Positions 1 through 5,425 of a DNA stretch of 5,599 nucleotides are shown piece by piece. Position 1 is the stretch's first letter, and each line of letters opens with the position of its first letter. The notes below the pieces were generated by a model. It was not told where the DNA came from, did no database searches, and worked only from the letters and a program-made list of their open reading frames with translations. Both the position numbers and the translations under genes were made by a program. The DNA is from Campylobacteraceae bacterium (GTDB taxonomy: Bacteria; Campylobacterota; Campylobacteria; Campylobacterales; JALSKU01), in the NCBI GenBank assembly GCA_015488975.1, contig WFMT01000200.1, positions 1 to 5,599 on the forward strand. Reading direction: 5' to 3'.

Positions 1-954
1 GCTCTTATGCTTGAAAAACTGGAAGTAGTATCTCAGATGTATTATGGGTTTGAGTATGAAAATTATTTTGAAGCGGACACAAGAGAGAAACTATCTTTAA
101 TCCTTGAAGCTGAAGAACATATCTTAGGGCTTGAAGATGGTAAGAAAAGATACATTGATGAAGTAACTGCACTCTCTCTTGCTTTTGCAATTGCAGTTCC
201 ACATGATGAAGCCATGGATGTAAAAGATGAAATCTCTTTTTTCCAAGCAGTAAAAGCTAGACTTGTAAAATTTACTACTACTGGTAGTGGTCAAAGTGAT
301 GAAGAGATAGAAACCACTATAAGACAAGTAATAGATAAGGCACTTGTGACGGAACAGGTTATAGATATTTTTGATGCCTCTGGAATAAAAAAGCCTGATA
401 TTTCCATACTTGATGAAGAGTTTTTAATGGAAGTTCAAGGGATGAAGCATAAAAATATAGCCCTTGAAGTTCTCAAAAAGTTACTCATTGATGAGATAAA
501 AACAAGACAAAAAACAAATTTAGTACAGAGTAAATCTCTTATGGAGATGTTGGAAAATTCTATTAAAAAATACCATAATAAAATAATAACTGCGGCTGAA
601 GTTATAGAAGAGCTCATTAACCTTAGTAAAGATATTCATCGTATGGATGAAGAACCTAAAGAGATGGGCTTGACTGATTTTGAGTATGCTTTTTATAGTG
701 CTGTTGCAAATAATGATAGCGCTAAAGAGATAATGGAAAAAGAGGTGCTTCGTGAACTGGCTGTTGTTCTTACAGAAAGAGTACGGGCTAATGCTTCCAT
801 AGACTGGACTATAAAAGAGAGTGTTAGAGCTAAGTTGAAAGTTATCGTTAAAAGAACTTTACGACAGTTTGGTTATCCGCCAGATATGCAAAAACTTGCT
901 ACTGAAACGGTGTTGAAGCAAGCTGAAATGATTGCAGAAGAGCTTACAAACTAA
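1..954 (+). CDS. hsdR: Type I restriction endonuclease R subunit, C-terminal part (5' truncated by window)
   Basis: This is the motor and nuclease subunit of a type I restriction-modification complex, which translocates DNA with ATP and cuts it away from the recognition site. Only the C-terminal region is present. The frame is open from base 1 (codons GCT CTT precede the first ATG at 7), so that ATG is internal and the gene begins outside the window. The segment matches the helical C-terminal domain of EcoR124-like HsdR proteins (DUF3387 region). The recognisable stretches are YIDEVTALSLAFAIAVP, FFQAVKARLVKF, and near the end FGYPPDMQKLATETVLKQAE. In the family this domain helps hold HsdR to the HsdM/HsdS methyltransferase core. 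The helicase motifs and the nuclease site lie upstream and cannot be checked. It ends cleanly at TAA. Its codon use is visibly less A/T-skewed than the genes from 1416 to 3158, which suggests a different origin. The hsdM and hsdS genes are presumably to the left. Confidence 0.93.
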   Translation, partial: ALMLEKLEVVSQMYYGFEYENYFEADTREKLSLILEAEEHILGLEDGKKRYIDEVTALSLAFAIAVPHDEAMDVKDEISFFQAVKARLVKFTTTGSGQSDEEIETTIRQVIDKALVTEQVIDIFDASGIKKPDISILDEEFLMEVQGMKHKNIALEVLKKLLIDEIKTRQKTNLVQSKSLMEMLENSIKKYHNKIITAAEVIEELINLSKDIHRMDEEPKEMGLTDFEYAFYSAVANNDSAKEIMEKEVLRELAVVLTERVRANASIDWTIKESVRAKLKVIVKRTLRQFGYPPDMQKLATETVLKQAEMIAEELTN

Positions 955-973
955 TAATTTATCCGTATCTCCA

Positions 974-1006
974 TTTACAGTTGCTACGAAAAGTAACAAC
1001 TGTAAA
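974..1006. repeat. 33-bp imperfect inverted repeat downstream of hsdR
   Basis: The arms TTTACAGTTG (974-983) and CAACTGTAAA (997-1006) are perfect 10-bp complements. Inside them TAC (985-987) can pair with GTA (993-995) across one mismatch, leaving a GAAAA loop. It lies 20 bases after the hsdR stop and may end hsdR transcription. However, the stem is AT-rich and no T-tract follows (next bases are AGCTTCTAAAATTTTC), so it is not called an intrinsic terminator. A protein-binding palindrome or recombination site is equally possible. Confidence 0.6.
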
Positions 1007-1027
1007 AGCTTCTAAAATTTTCTTGAA

Positions 1028-1077
1028 TTTACATATGATTGCATATATCTACAAATGATTACATATCATTACATCTC
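1028..1077. repeat. Five tandem 10-bp repeats, consensus WTTACATATN, upstream of the AlpA-like operon
   Basis: The units, in exact 10-bp register, are TTTACATATG (1028), ATTGCATATA (1038), TCTACAAATG (1048), ATTACATATC (1058) and ATTACATCTC (1068). The third T, fifth C, sixth A and ninth T are invariant in all five. The period is about one helical turn, so identical groove contacts fall on one face of the DNA, as expected for a cooperatively bound operator or an iteron-like array. The array ends about 48 bases before the probable -10 box. The AlpA-like protein or the second HTH protein of the operon are natural candidate binders, but that is inference. Confidence 0.65.
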
Positions 1078-1124
1078 TCTTTATAACCCCATTTTTTAGG
1101 CTTTTCTTTGTGATTTTATTTGTC

Positions 1125-1130
1125 TATACT
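1125..1130 (+). promoter_or_regulatory. Probable -10 box of the AlpA-like operon
   Basis: TATACT stands about 47 bases before the start codon at 1177. It is preceded by T-rich runs spaced roughly a helical turn apart (TTTTTT at 1092-1097, then TTTTCTTT and TTTTATTT) and no recognisable TTGACA. That arrangement is typical of vegetative promoters described in Campylobacter and Helicobacter. The predicted start is near 1137, and an 8-bp palindrome GTAGCTAC (1142-1149) follows in the short leader. Confidence 0.5.
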
Positions 1131-1176
1131 TTTATAAACAAGTAGCTACATGTTAATTTTTTACAAGGAAAAACTT

Positions 1177-1413
1177 ATGAATAAACAGAAACTCTGGAAT
1201 ATTATTTACAACAAATATGGGTCTCTTTTGCTTTCACGCAAGCAAGTGGCAAGCGAATTAGGTAGATCGGTAGCAACAATTGACAGATGGAAAAAACAGG
1301 GGCTATACCTTGAATATAAAAAACTGGGAAAAGCAAAGAATGCTCCCGTCGAATACCCAATTGATACAGTAGTCGGCTACATCATAAATAATAACAAAAA
1401 AATGTATAGCTAG
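1177..1413 (+). CDS. Small AlpA/excisionase-like helix-turn-helix protein
   Basis: A 78-residue DNA-binding protein and the first gene of a four-gene operon. Residues 19-42 (LSRKQVASELGRSVATIDRW) form a clear MerR/AlpA-type HTH. They are followed by a short wing-like segment ending VEYPIDTVVGYI, which matches the way AlpA and Xis-type proteins finish (a hydrophobic strand, then a terminal helix). In mobile elements such proteins act as excisionases or as activators of integrase transcription; the integrase at 3520 makes that reading attractive here. The start at 1177 is preferred because AAGGA lies at 1165-1169 with 7-nt spacing. An in-frame ATG at 1150 would add nine residues but has no ribosome site and would swallow this one. 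The next gene starts 2 nt after the stop. The fold is secure; the specific role is inferred from context. Confidence 0.85.
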   Translation: MNKQKLWNIIYNKYGSLLLSRKQVASELGRSVATIDRWKKQGLYLEYKKLGKAKNAPVEYPIDTVVGYIINNNKKMYS

Positions 1414-1415
1414 CG

Positions 1416-1883
1416 ATGAAGAATCAAAGAACAAACGAAATGATTGCAATACATTTCCTTAAGCAATCAGATATTCAGCAAAAAATAGCAATTCGACAAT
1501 TTTCAAAATTATCAATTGATATGAGGATTCAAATTATGCAAGAGCATAGAAAAATTTTCTATGCTCTTAAGCAAAAAAATGAACAAGAAGATATTACTGT
1601 ATTGTCATATGTTGCATTAATTCATGCTATTTTAGTTTTTAGTGAGAACAAAAATGATGCTATTCGTATCTCAAAAATTAAAAATGGTCTAAAAAAATCA
1701 AGACCAAAATCTGATATTTTACTTGATAGATGGTCATTAATTAAAGAGTTAAAAAATGAACACAAACTCAGTTTTCGAGATATTGCAACATATTTGATTA
1801 AATATCACAAAATAAAAATTGCACATTCAACAATTTATGGAATGTGGAAAAAACTAGAAAAAATGGATGAAAAAAATGGATGA
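1416..1883 (+). CDS. Hypothetical protein with C-terminal helix-turn-helix
   Basis: A 155-residue, lysine-rich protein that I do not recognise by name. It seems to have two parts. Residues 1-80 are helical, with a hydrophobic stretch TVLSYVALIHAILVF (61-75) that looks like a buried helix rather than a membrane span. After a basic linker (KKSRPKSD, 93-100), residues about 103-149 read as a helix-turn-helix: WSLIKELKNEHKLSFRDIA, then a helix, then a recognition-helix-like IAHSTIYGMWKKLEK. Similar C-terminal modules occur in small plasmid and ICE proteins, so a DNA-binding accessory role is likely but unproven. There is no Shine-Dalgarno before the ATG, which lies 2 nt after the preceding stop, so translation is probably coupled. 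An ATG at 1440 is an alternative start. Base composition is strongly A/T-rich. Confidence 0.8.
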   Translation: MKNQRTNEMIAIHFLKQSDIQQKIAIRQFSKLSIDMRIQIMQEHRKIFYALKQKNEQEDITVLSYVALIHAILVFSENKNDAIRISKIKNGLKKSRPKSDILLDRWSLIKELKNEHKLSFRDIATYLIKYHKIKIAHSTIYGMWKKLEKMDEKNG

Positions 1884-2358
1884 ATTAATATTTAAAGATG
1901 AATTAAACAAACCTGAGTTAACAGTTGTACCGCTAAATAATAAGCATGAAATATCACTGTTAAGAGCCTTTGAAGTTGATATAAAAACTCAAAAAAAATA
2001 TATGCGAAATGTTGTCTTCATGATTCAAGATGAATTTATTACAGATAATATGGCAGATTCAGTTCTGCTTAAAGAAGAGCTGATTTTATTTGACAAGGGT
2101 GATGAACAAAATACATTTTTTCAACTTAAAAGTCGCAAAATCAAAGAATCTCACATACTTAGTTTATCATTGACGTTAGATTCTGGTAAAACAATATACA
2201 TTTCAAAATCTCAAGCAAGAGCTATTGTCTCACTTTGGAACATGGCAATGATGGGCTACTCATTTGCCAGAATTTTGGAATTTGAAACACAACAAACCAT
2301 TCAAAGTTGGACACAAGCACTATATAACAATTATCTACTTGAACTGGAGAATAAATAA
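1867..2358 (+). CDS. Uncharacterised 163-residue operon protein
   Basis: Not recognised. The protein is predicted soluble, with no signal peptide or membrane span. The middle (residues about 45-112) alternates hydrophobic and charged residues like a beta-rich fold (RNVVFMIQDEF, SVLLKEELILFDKG, SLSLTLDSGKTIYISKSQA). The last 45 residues are helical. They carry an arrangement faintly like an HTH (MGYSFARILEFETQQTIQSWTQAL cut here as GYSFARILEF and TIQSWTQAL, 130-152), too weak to call. The reading frame overlaps the preceding gene by 17 nt when started at 1867. A second ATG at 1876 gives a 160-residue product with an 8-nt overlap and a GGAT 7 nt upstream, and may be the true start. The TAATG overlap with the next gene shows tight translational coupling. 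Its place between HTH proteins and a membrane-anchored protein suggests a conserved module, function unknown. Confidence 0.75.
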   Translation: MKKMDELIFKDELNKPELTVVPLNNKHEISLLRAFEVDIKTQKKYMRNVVFMIQDEFITDNMADSVLLKEELILFDKGDEQNTFFQLKSRKIKESHILSLSLTLDSGKTIYISKSQARAIVSLWNMAMMGYSFARILEFETQQTIQSWTQALYNNYLLELENK

Positions 2359-3158
2359 TGGAAATTTATTTTATCTTATTGTTAGTACTTTTTATAGTAA
2401 TAAAATTTACTTTTTTCAGGCACAAAATAGTGTCTGAGCCTGAAATTATTGAAGAAAAAGAAATACTCAGAATCCCAAAAAGAGAATATTTCATAAATGT
2501 AGGTAGTTATTGCAAAGTAAGATATAACTACTATCTACCTTCCAGCTTTGGCAATAATCAGACAAAAAAATTATATACAAATATTATTGTCTCTAATACA
2601 TGGATTGAAGAGCCATTTCATACAGTTTTTACATCAATTTTAAAATTTTTAGAAGAGAATGATGATTGCATAAAAAGTGAATCTACAAGTACAATTAAAA
2701 TCAAAATTGCTAGAATAAATGAATCCGCAAATGCATATAAAGTTTATTCTGTGAAGGAATTAATTTTTATGACACTAGATGAAGTGTACAGGCAAATTAG
2801 AACAGAATATAATACTAAAAACATTCAAATCATTCTATTGGCAACATTACTTTTTAAGATAAATTTATTGAGATCAATGTCTTCTGTATATAATAATATA
2901 AATGATATTAATTGTGCTGATATTTTTTTAGATAAATTTGAAAATTCTAAAAAAGTCTTATATGTAATTAAACAAATCAAGCAGGAAACTGAACAGTTTA
3001 ATTTTGTAAATATAATTTTCCAAAATTCTAAAAAATTTGCTACAGAGTTTCCATATGAAGATAGCCATGAATCGCAAAAAAACTTACTTGCTTTATCCAA
3101 CTATGTTCCAAATATCAAAAAAAATCTCATCAATTCTGATGAATTTTTTGTTTCATGA
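2358..3158 (+). CDS. Uncharacterised membrane-anchored protein
   Basis: A 266-residue protein, not recognised. Residues 3-20 (IYFILLLVLFIVIKFTFF) form one strong N-terminal transmembrane segment without a signal-peptidase site. It is followed by RHK, so by the positive-inside rule the remaining ~240 residues should face the cytoplasm. That part is mixed alpha/beta up to about residue 130. From about residue 133 it is mainly helical (ELIFMTLDEVYRQI, IQIILLATLLFKINLL, VLYVIKQIKQETEQF), and no enzyme motif was found. The start at 2358 shares one base with the preceding TAA (TAATG) and has GGAGA at 2346-2350, the best ribosome site inside the operon. It is the last gene before a 361-base gap and the integrase. 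The gene is extremely A/T-rich, like its two upstream neighbours, which points to shared acquisition. A role at the membrane in transfer, entry exclusion or defence is possible but not shown. Confidence 0.78.
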   Translation: MEIYFILLLVLFIVIKFTFFRHKIVSEPEIIEEKEILRIPKREYFINVGSYCKVRYNYYLPSSFGNNQTKKLYTNIIVSNTWIEEPFHTVFTSILKFLEENDDCIKSESTSTIKIKIARINESANAYKVYSVKELIFMTLDEVYRQIRTEYNTKNIQIILLATLLFKINLLRSMSSVYNNINDINCADIFLDKFENSKKVLYVIKQIKQETEQFNFVNIIFQNSKKFATEFPYEDSHESQKNLLALSNYVPNIKKNLINSDEFFVS

Positions 3159-3336
3159 AATGTTCAAAAGGTGTTTTTTTAATAGTTTTTTTGCACATAA
3201 CAATATACCTCATGCAATGCATATATCTGGCACTGTTTAGAATTATTTTTAAAAAATAGAAACTTAAAAAAACCCTCGAGTTATAGATAAATTTTCAAAA
3301 CCATAATTGAACAATTTTATATGTTATAGTTCGACA
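3159..3336. other. Gene-free AT-rich spacer between the operon and the integrase transcription unit
   Basis: No credible gene lies here on either strand. The stretch starts with T-rich sequence just after the operon stop (two T7 runs, 3175-3195) but has no GC-rich stem, so no intrinsic terminator can be called. It contains an 11-base palindrome ATGCAATGCAT around 3213-3223 and an A/T-only palindrome near 3244-3258. The heptamer GTTATAG occurs twice (3280-3286 and 3323-3329), the second inside the integrase promoter. Confidence 0.5.
3322..3330 (+). promoter_or_regulatory. Extended -10 promoter of the structured leader and integrase
   Basis: TGTTATAGT fits the extended -10 pattern TGnTATAAT with one mismatch, predicting a transcript start near 3337. 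There is no properly spaced -35 (TTGAAC at 3307-3312 is too close, spacer 12). Two small inverted repeats overlap the region and could be operators. One is AATTG/CAATT (3305-3309 and 3312-3316). The other is TATGT/ACATA (3320-3324 and 3334-3338), which brackets the -10 box. Transcription from here would place about 180 nt of leader before the integrase start codon. Confidence 0.5.
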
Positions 3337-3360
3337 TAATTATTTTAAACGACACAAAAA

Positions 3361-3491
3361 ATTATCGTTGGAGCTCAATATGCCTACGGGCATATGTACC
3401 ATCGTAATCAAAAGAGCCTGGTAGATGCAAACTAGTAAATTAATGCAGATTGACTTAACAAACTTGCCTCAGATAGCGGCTAAATCTATCA
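3361..3491 (+). ncRNA. Candidate structured leader RNA (or folded DNA site) upstream of the integrase
   Basis: Hand folding gives a compact structure. Stem 1 spans 3361-3408. ATTA (3361-3364) pairs with TAAT (3405-3408), and CG (3366-3367) with CG (3403-3404) after a one-base bulge. TGG (3369-3371) pairs with CCA (3399-3401), then GC/GT follow, and ATATGCC (3378-3384) pairs perfectly with GGCATAT (3389-3395) around TACG, a C(UACG)G tetraloop of the very stable UNCG class. Helix 2 pairs TGGTAGAT (3419-3426) with ATCTATCA (3484-3491), 8 bp with one G-U. Inside it GCAA (3427-3430) meets TTGC (3464-3467), and a 9-position hairpin (3436-3444 with 3449-3457) has one mismatch and one G-U. AGCC (3415-3418) could pair with GGCT (3478-3481) as a pseudoknot. 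It is markedly richer in G/C than its surroundings and codes for nothing. A cis-regulatory leader, a separate ncRNA or a recombination site folded as single-stranded DNA are all possible. Confidence 0.5.
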
Positions 3492-3519
3492 CTTAATTTT
3501 ATATAATAAGAAGATAACA

Positions 3520-4440
3520 ATGAGAGGAAGTGTATATTATCAAACATCGATTTTAACAAAGTATATTTTTTTTGAAGGTACTAAAAAAACTCAGAAGATA
3601 AATCCAGATAGTGAGCATTATCAAAAAGTATCCTCTTATAAAACTATGGAATCATATCGCAATATTTGGAATAATTTTTTTAACTATTTAAAAGAACATT
3701 GGTGTTTAAAAAATTGTGAATTAATTAAAGACTATCATGTGGAATCATACATGGAATATAAGCTGGAATATTATCCATCAGTTCAATATCTTCAAAAAAT
3801 ATCAGCAGCCATTGGTAAGCTTGAAATAGCATTAAAATATTTCACTAAAGAGATTTATGGTACAAGTAAAATGTATGATTTTTCTATTCGCCAAGATATA
3901 CTTAATGAATCACGAGGTTTACGATTAGTGGCTAATTATTATCATAATAGAACTTATAAAAATCCTAAACTTCTTATCTTTAATATTGTAGATGAAAAGC
4001 ATCAATTAGCAGCGACAATTCAACTTGAAGGTGGAGCGAGGATAGAAGGTATTGCTTTGATAAAAAAAGAACAACTGCGTGGATACATTACTGACGAGAT
4101 TACAAATATTAAAAAAGGAATTATTTTCACAAAAGAAAAAGGTGGAAAGGAAGGAAATGTTTTGGTTTCAATCGCAATATATCAAAAGTTACAAAACTAT
4201 ATTTCTAAATTTAATTCTTTTAAAATTAAACGACAAAAATACTATGAAGATATTAAAAAAGCTTGCAACATAAGTAATGAAAACCCTGAAGGGTCTCACG
4301 GATTTCGCTGGAATTTCGCAAAAAACAGAATGTTTGAGTATGCACAAGCTAATTATAGTTACCAAGAAAGTTTACTAGGAGTTAGTGCTGAGATGAAACA
4401 TAATAGGGCTACGATTACGGAGCATTATCTTGGAGGTTAA
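3520..4440 (+). CDS. Tyrosine recombinase (site-specific integrase)
   Basis: A complete 306-residue tyrosine recombinase, which would cut and join DNA at attachment sites through a 3'-phosphotyrosine intermediate. Residues about 35-115 form the helical SAM-like core-binding domain (MESYRNIWNNFFNYLKEH, then LQKISAAIGKLEIALKYF). The catalytic domain follows, with R174 in GGARIEG, the beta-hairpin lysine K207 or K210 in KEKGGKEG, H260 and R263 in SHGFRWNFA, H294 in EMKHNRATITEHY, and the nucleophile Y303. H294 to Y303 is the usual nine residues, and the protein ends three residues later. The box I context and the tryptophan after R263 differ from XerC/D and phage lambda-type enzymes, and the N-terminus MRGSVYYQTS resembles a subgroup I associate with plasmid and island integrases. 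AAGAAG (3508-3513) serves as ribosome site with 6-nt spacing. Its stop overlaps the stop of the convergent partition gene at TTAA (4437-4440). The target site is unknown. Confidence 0.92.
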   Translation: MRGSVYYQTSILTKYIFFEGTKKTQKINPDSEHYQKVSSYKTMESYRNIWNNFFNYLKEHWCLKNCELIKDYHVESYMEYKLEYYPSVQYLQKISAAIGKLEIALKYFTKEIYGTSKMYDFSIRQDILNESRGLRLVANYYHNRTYKNPKLLIFNIVDEKHQLAATIQLEGGARIEGIALIKKEQLRGYITDEITNIKKGIIFTKEKGGKEGNVLVSIAIYQKLQNYISKFNSFKIKRQKYYEDIKKACNISNENPEGSHGFRWNFAKNRMFEYAQANYSYQESLLGVSAEMKHNRATITEHYLGG

Positions 4441-4691
4441 CTAATAAATTTAGCCAAACTAATTTTACACAAAGCACTAACGCTAATTCCAAGCTCTTTA
4501 GCAGCAGATTCTATTTTTGCTTTTTCAGCTTGAGTTACATTTATAAAAATCTGCTCACTTGCTTTTTCACTTGCATCCTTTTTAGGTCTGCCACCCTTGT
4601 TTTTTTTAGCTTTGCTCATATCAGCTGATTTTATAAAACTTGTCTCTTTCTCAGTAATATCTAAATCATCCAACTCTTTAATCTTTGCCAT
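4437..4691 (-). CDS. Ribbon-helix-helix partition/DNA-binding protein (ParG-like)
   Basis: An 84-residue protein of the MetJ/Arc ribbon-helix-helix type, probably the centromere-binding partner and autorepressor for the adjacent ParA ATPase. Residues 47-53 (QIFINVT) form the DNA-contacting beta strand. Residues 54-67 and 70-83 (QAEKAKIESAAKELG; SVSALCKISLAKFI) form the two helices. The first 45 residues are charged and probably flexible, with an AT-hook-like GGRPKK (33-38). ParG-type proteins likewise use a mobile basic tail to stimulate their ATPase. The start is supported by AAGGA (complement of 4697-4701) with 5-nt spacing. It lies 29 nt downstream of parA on the same strand, so the two are co-transcribed. 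It converges on the integrase, sharing the four bases TTAA for both stops. Assignment to partition rests on the ParA neighbour; alone it could be any RHH repressor. Confidence 0.85.
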   Translation of the reverse strand: MAKIKELDDLDITEKETSFIKSADMSKAKKNKGGRPKKDASEKASEQIFINVTQAEKAKIESAAKELGISVSALCKISLAKFIS

Positions 4692-4705
4692 ATTAATCCT
4701 TGTAA

Positions 4706-4717
4706 AATACTAGTATT
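4706..4717. repeat. 12-bp perfect palindrome between parA and the RHH gene
   Basis: AATACTAGTATT is a perfect palindrome built from the hexamer AATACT and its complement AGTATT. The same hexamers recur in the promoter region of parA (5393-5398, 5420-5425) and at 5364-5369 inside the first codons of parA. It sits just upstream of the RHH ribosome site, so it could be a secondary binding site for that protein. Confidence 0.45.
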
Positions 4718-4720
4718 AAA

Positions 4721-5374
4721 CTAATTATTTAATAGTTTAAAAATCTCTTTGCTAAACTCTTTTATCTCTTCTTGAGCTTTACCTTTTTTGTTGTACTCTT
4801 TCACTTTAAGTCCATCACCATAGCTATTTTTATAGTCTGCTCTTGAGTACAATGTAGTATTTAAAAGATTAAAGTAGTTAGACTTTTCTTTAATGTACTC
4901 TTTTAAATCTTTGAGCTTTGATTTGGATCTGCTGTCAACATTATTGAGAAGAACATTTGTTTTTAATTTTGTGTCTAACACTTCACCTGCGTCTTTGAGT
5001 ATCTTTGCGAATTTTTGCAGTCCAAATATCTCTATTTGAGAGATCCCTACAGGGGTAATAATTTTATCTGCTTTAATGAGTGCTGTTCTGTTAATATCAC
5101 TATCATAACCACCACTATCAATTATGAGAAGATTATTTTTATCAGCTTTATAATGACTCAAAAACTCACCTAAATTTATATCGTTTTGAGTGACACATTT
5201 AATTGTCGGAAGTTTTTCACTCATTCTAAGCTGATTAAAAAGAATAGCAGAGTGTTGAGAATCAAGATCAAGTATAGCAATATCTTTGTATTTCTTTTGA
5301 ATCTGGTATGCAAAATTAATGGCGATGGTACTTTTACCGACTCCACCCTTTTGATGGGAGAATAATACTATCAT
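4721..5374 (-). CDS. parA: ParA-family partition ATPase (ParF-like, type Ib)
   Basis: A 217-residue P-loop ATPase that in partition systems binds DNA nonspecifically as an ATP dimer and is displaced by the centromere complex, moving plasmids or elements apart. The deviant Walker A box is KGGVGKST at residues 9-16, with both signature lysines K9 and K14. The Walker A' region LDLDSQ has D36 and D38, and the Walker B strand LLIID ends at D86, followed by SGGYDSD. The length and the absence of an N-terminal HTH place it with the small type Ib group (ParF is about 206 residues) rather than with Soj or P1 ParA. AAGGAG (complement of 5380-5385) stands 5 nt before the ATG, an excellent start. The RHH gene follows after 29 nt, completing a two-gene partition cassette. 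Such cassettes mark plasmids, ICEs or islands; a replication initiator is not seen in the window. MinD is unlikely because there is no C-terminal membrane helix. Confidence 0.92.
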   Translation of the reverse strand: MIVLFSHQKGGVGKSTIAINFAYQIQKKYKDIAILDLDSQHSAILFNQLRMSEKLPTIKCVTQNDINLGEFLSHYKADKNNLLIIDSGGYDSDINRTALIKADKIITPVGISQIEIFGLQKFAKILKDAGEVLDTKLKTNVLLNNVDSRSKSKLKDLKEYIKEKSNYFNLLNTTLYSRADYKNSYGDGLKVKEYNKKGKAQEEIKEFSKEIFKLLNN

Positions 5375-5392
5375 AAAAACTCCTTTAATTTG

Positions 5393-5425
5393 AGTATTAT
5401 AATAGTTTTATACTTGTATAATACT
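5393..5425 (-). promoter_or_regulatory. parA: parA promoter within an inverted-repeat operator
   Basis: AGTATTATA (5393-5401) and TATAATACT (5417-5425) form a perfect 9-bp inverted repeat with a 15-base centre. A second palindrome, TTATAC-TT-GTATAA (5408-5421), overlaps the right arm. On the minus strand the left arm supplies a consensus TATAAT (5401 down to 5396) about 21 bases before the parA start codon, giving a very short leader that begins close to the ribosome site. No consensus -35 is visible. The overlap of -10 box and palindrome suggests autorepression by the RHH protein, and the same DNA could serve as the partition site. The right arm also contains the macro-domain gene's stop codon. 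Confidence 0.6.

Noticed and set aside
974..1020. Rho-independent terminator after hsdR
   Set aside because: The hairpin is strong in length but AT-rich, and neither strand has a T-tract next to it, so it is listed only as an inverted repeat.
1028..1077. CRISPR array
   Set aside because: The units are 10 bp, contiguous and without spacers, so this is a short tandem repeat.
1150..1176. Earlier ATG at 1150 for the AlpA-like gene
   Set aside because: No ribosome binding site precedes it, it lies close to the predicted transcript start, and the added residues would cover the good AAGGA site serving the ATG at 1177.
2825..3100. 91-codon open frame on the minus strand
   Set aside because: It lies entirely inside the membrane-anchored protein gene, has no ribosome site, and its translation resembles a shadow of A/T-rich coding sequence.
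3037..3240. 67-codon open frame on the plus strand overlapping the operon's last gene
   Set aside because: More than half overlaps the real gene in another frame, there is no ribosome site, and the product looks random.
3361..3408. Integron attC-like recombination site
   Set aside because: The imperfect stem with a bulge recalls attC, but the paired core sites GTTRRRY and RYYYAAC are not both present, and the recombinase lacks an obvious IntI-specific insert.
3337..3519. tRNA, tmRNA or self-splicing intron
   Set aside because: There is no T-loop GGTTCGA motif, CCA end or cloverleaf, and no conserved group I or group II core sequences were recognised.
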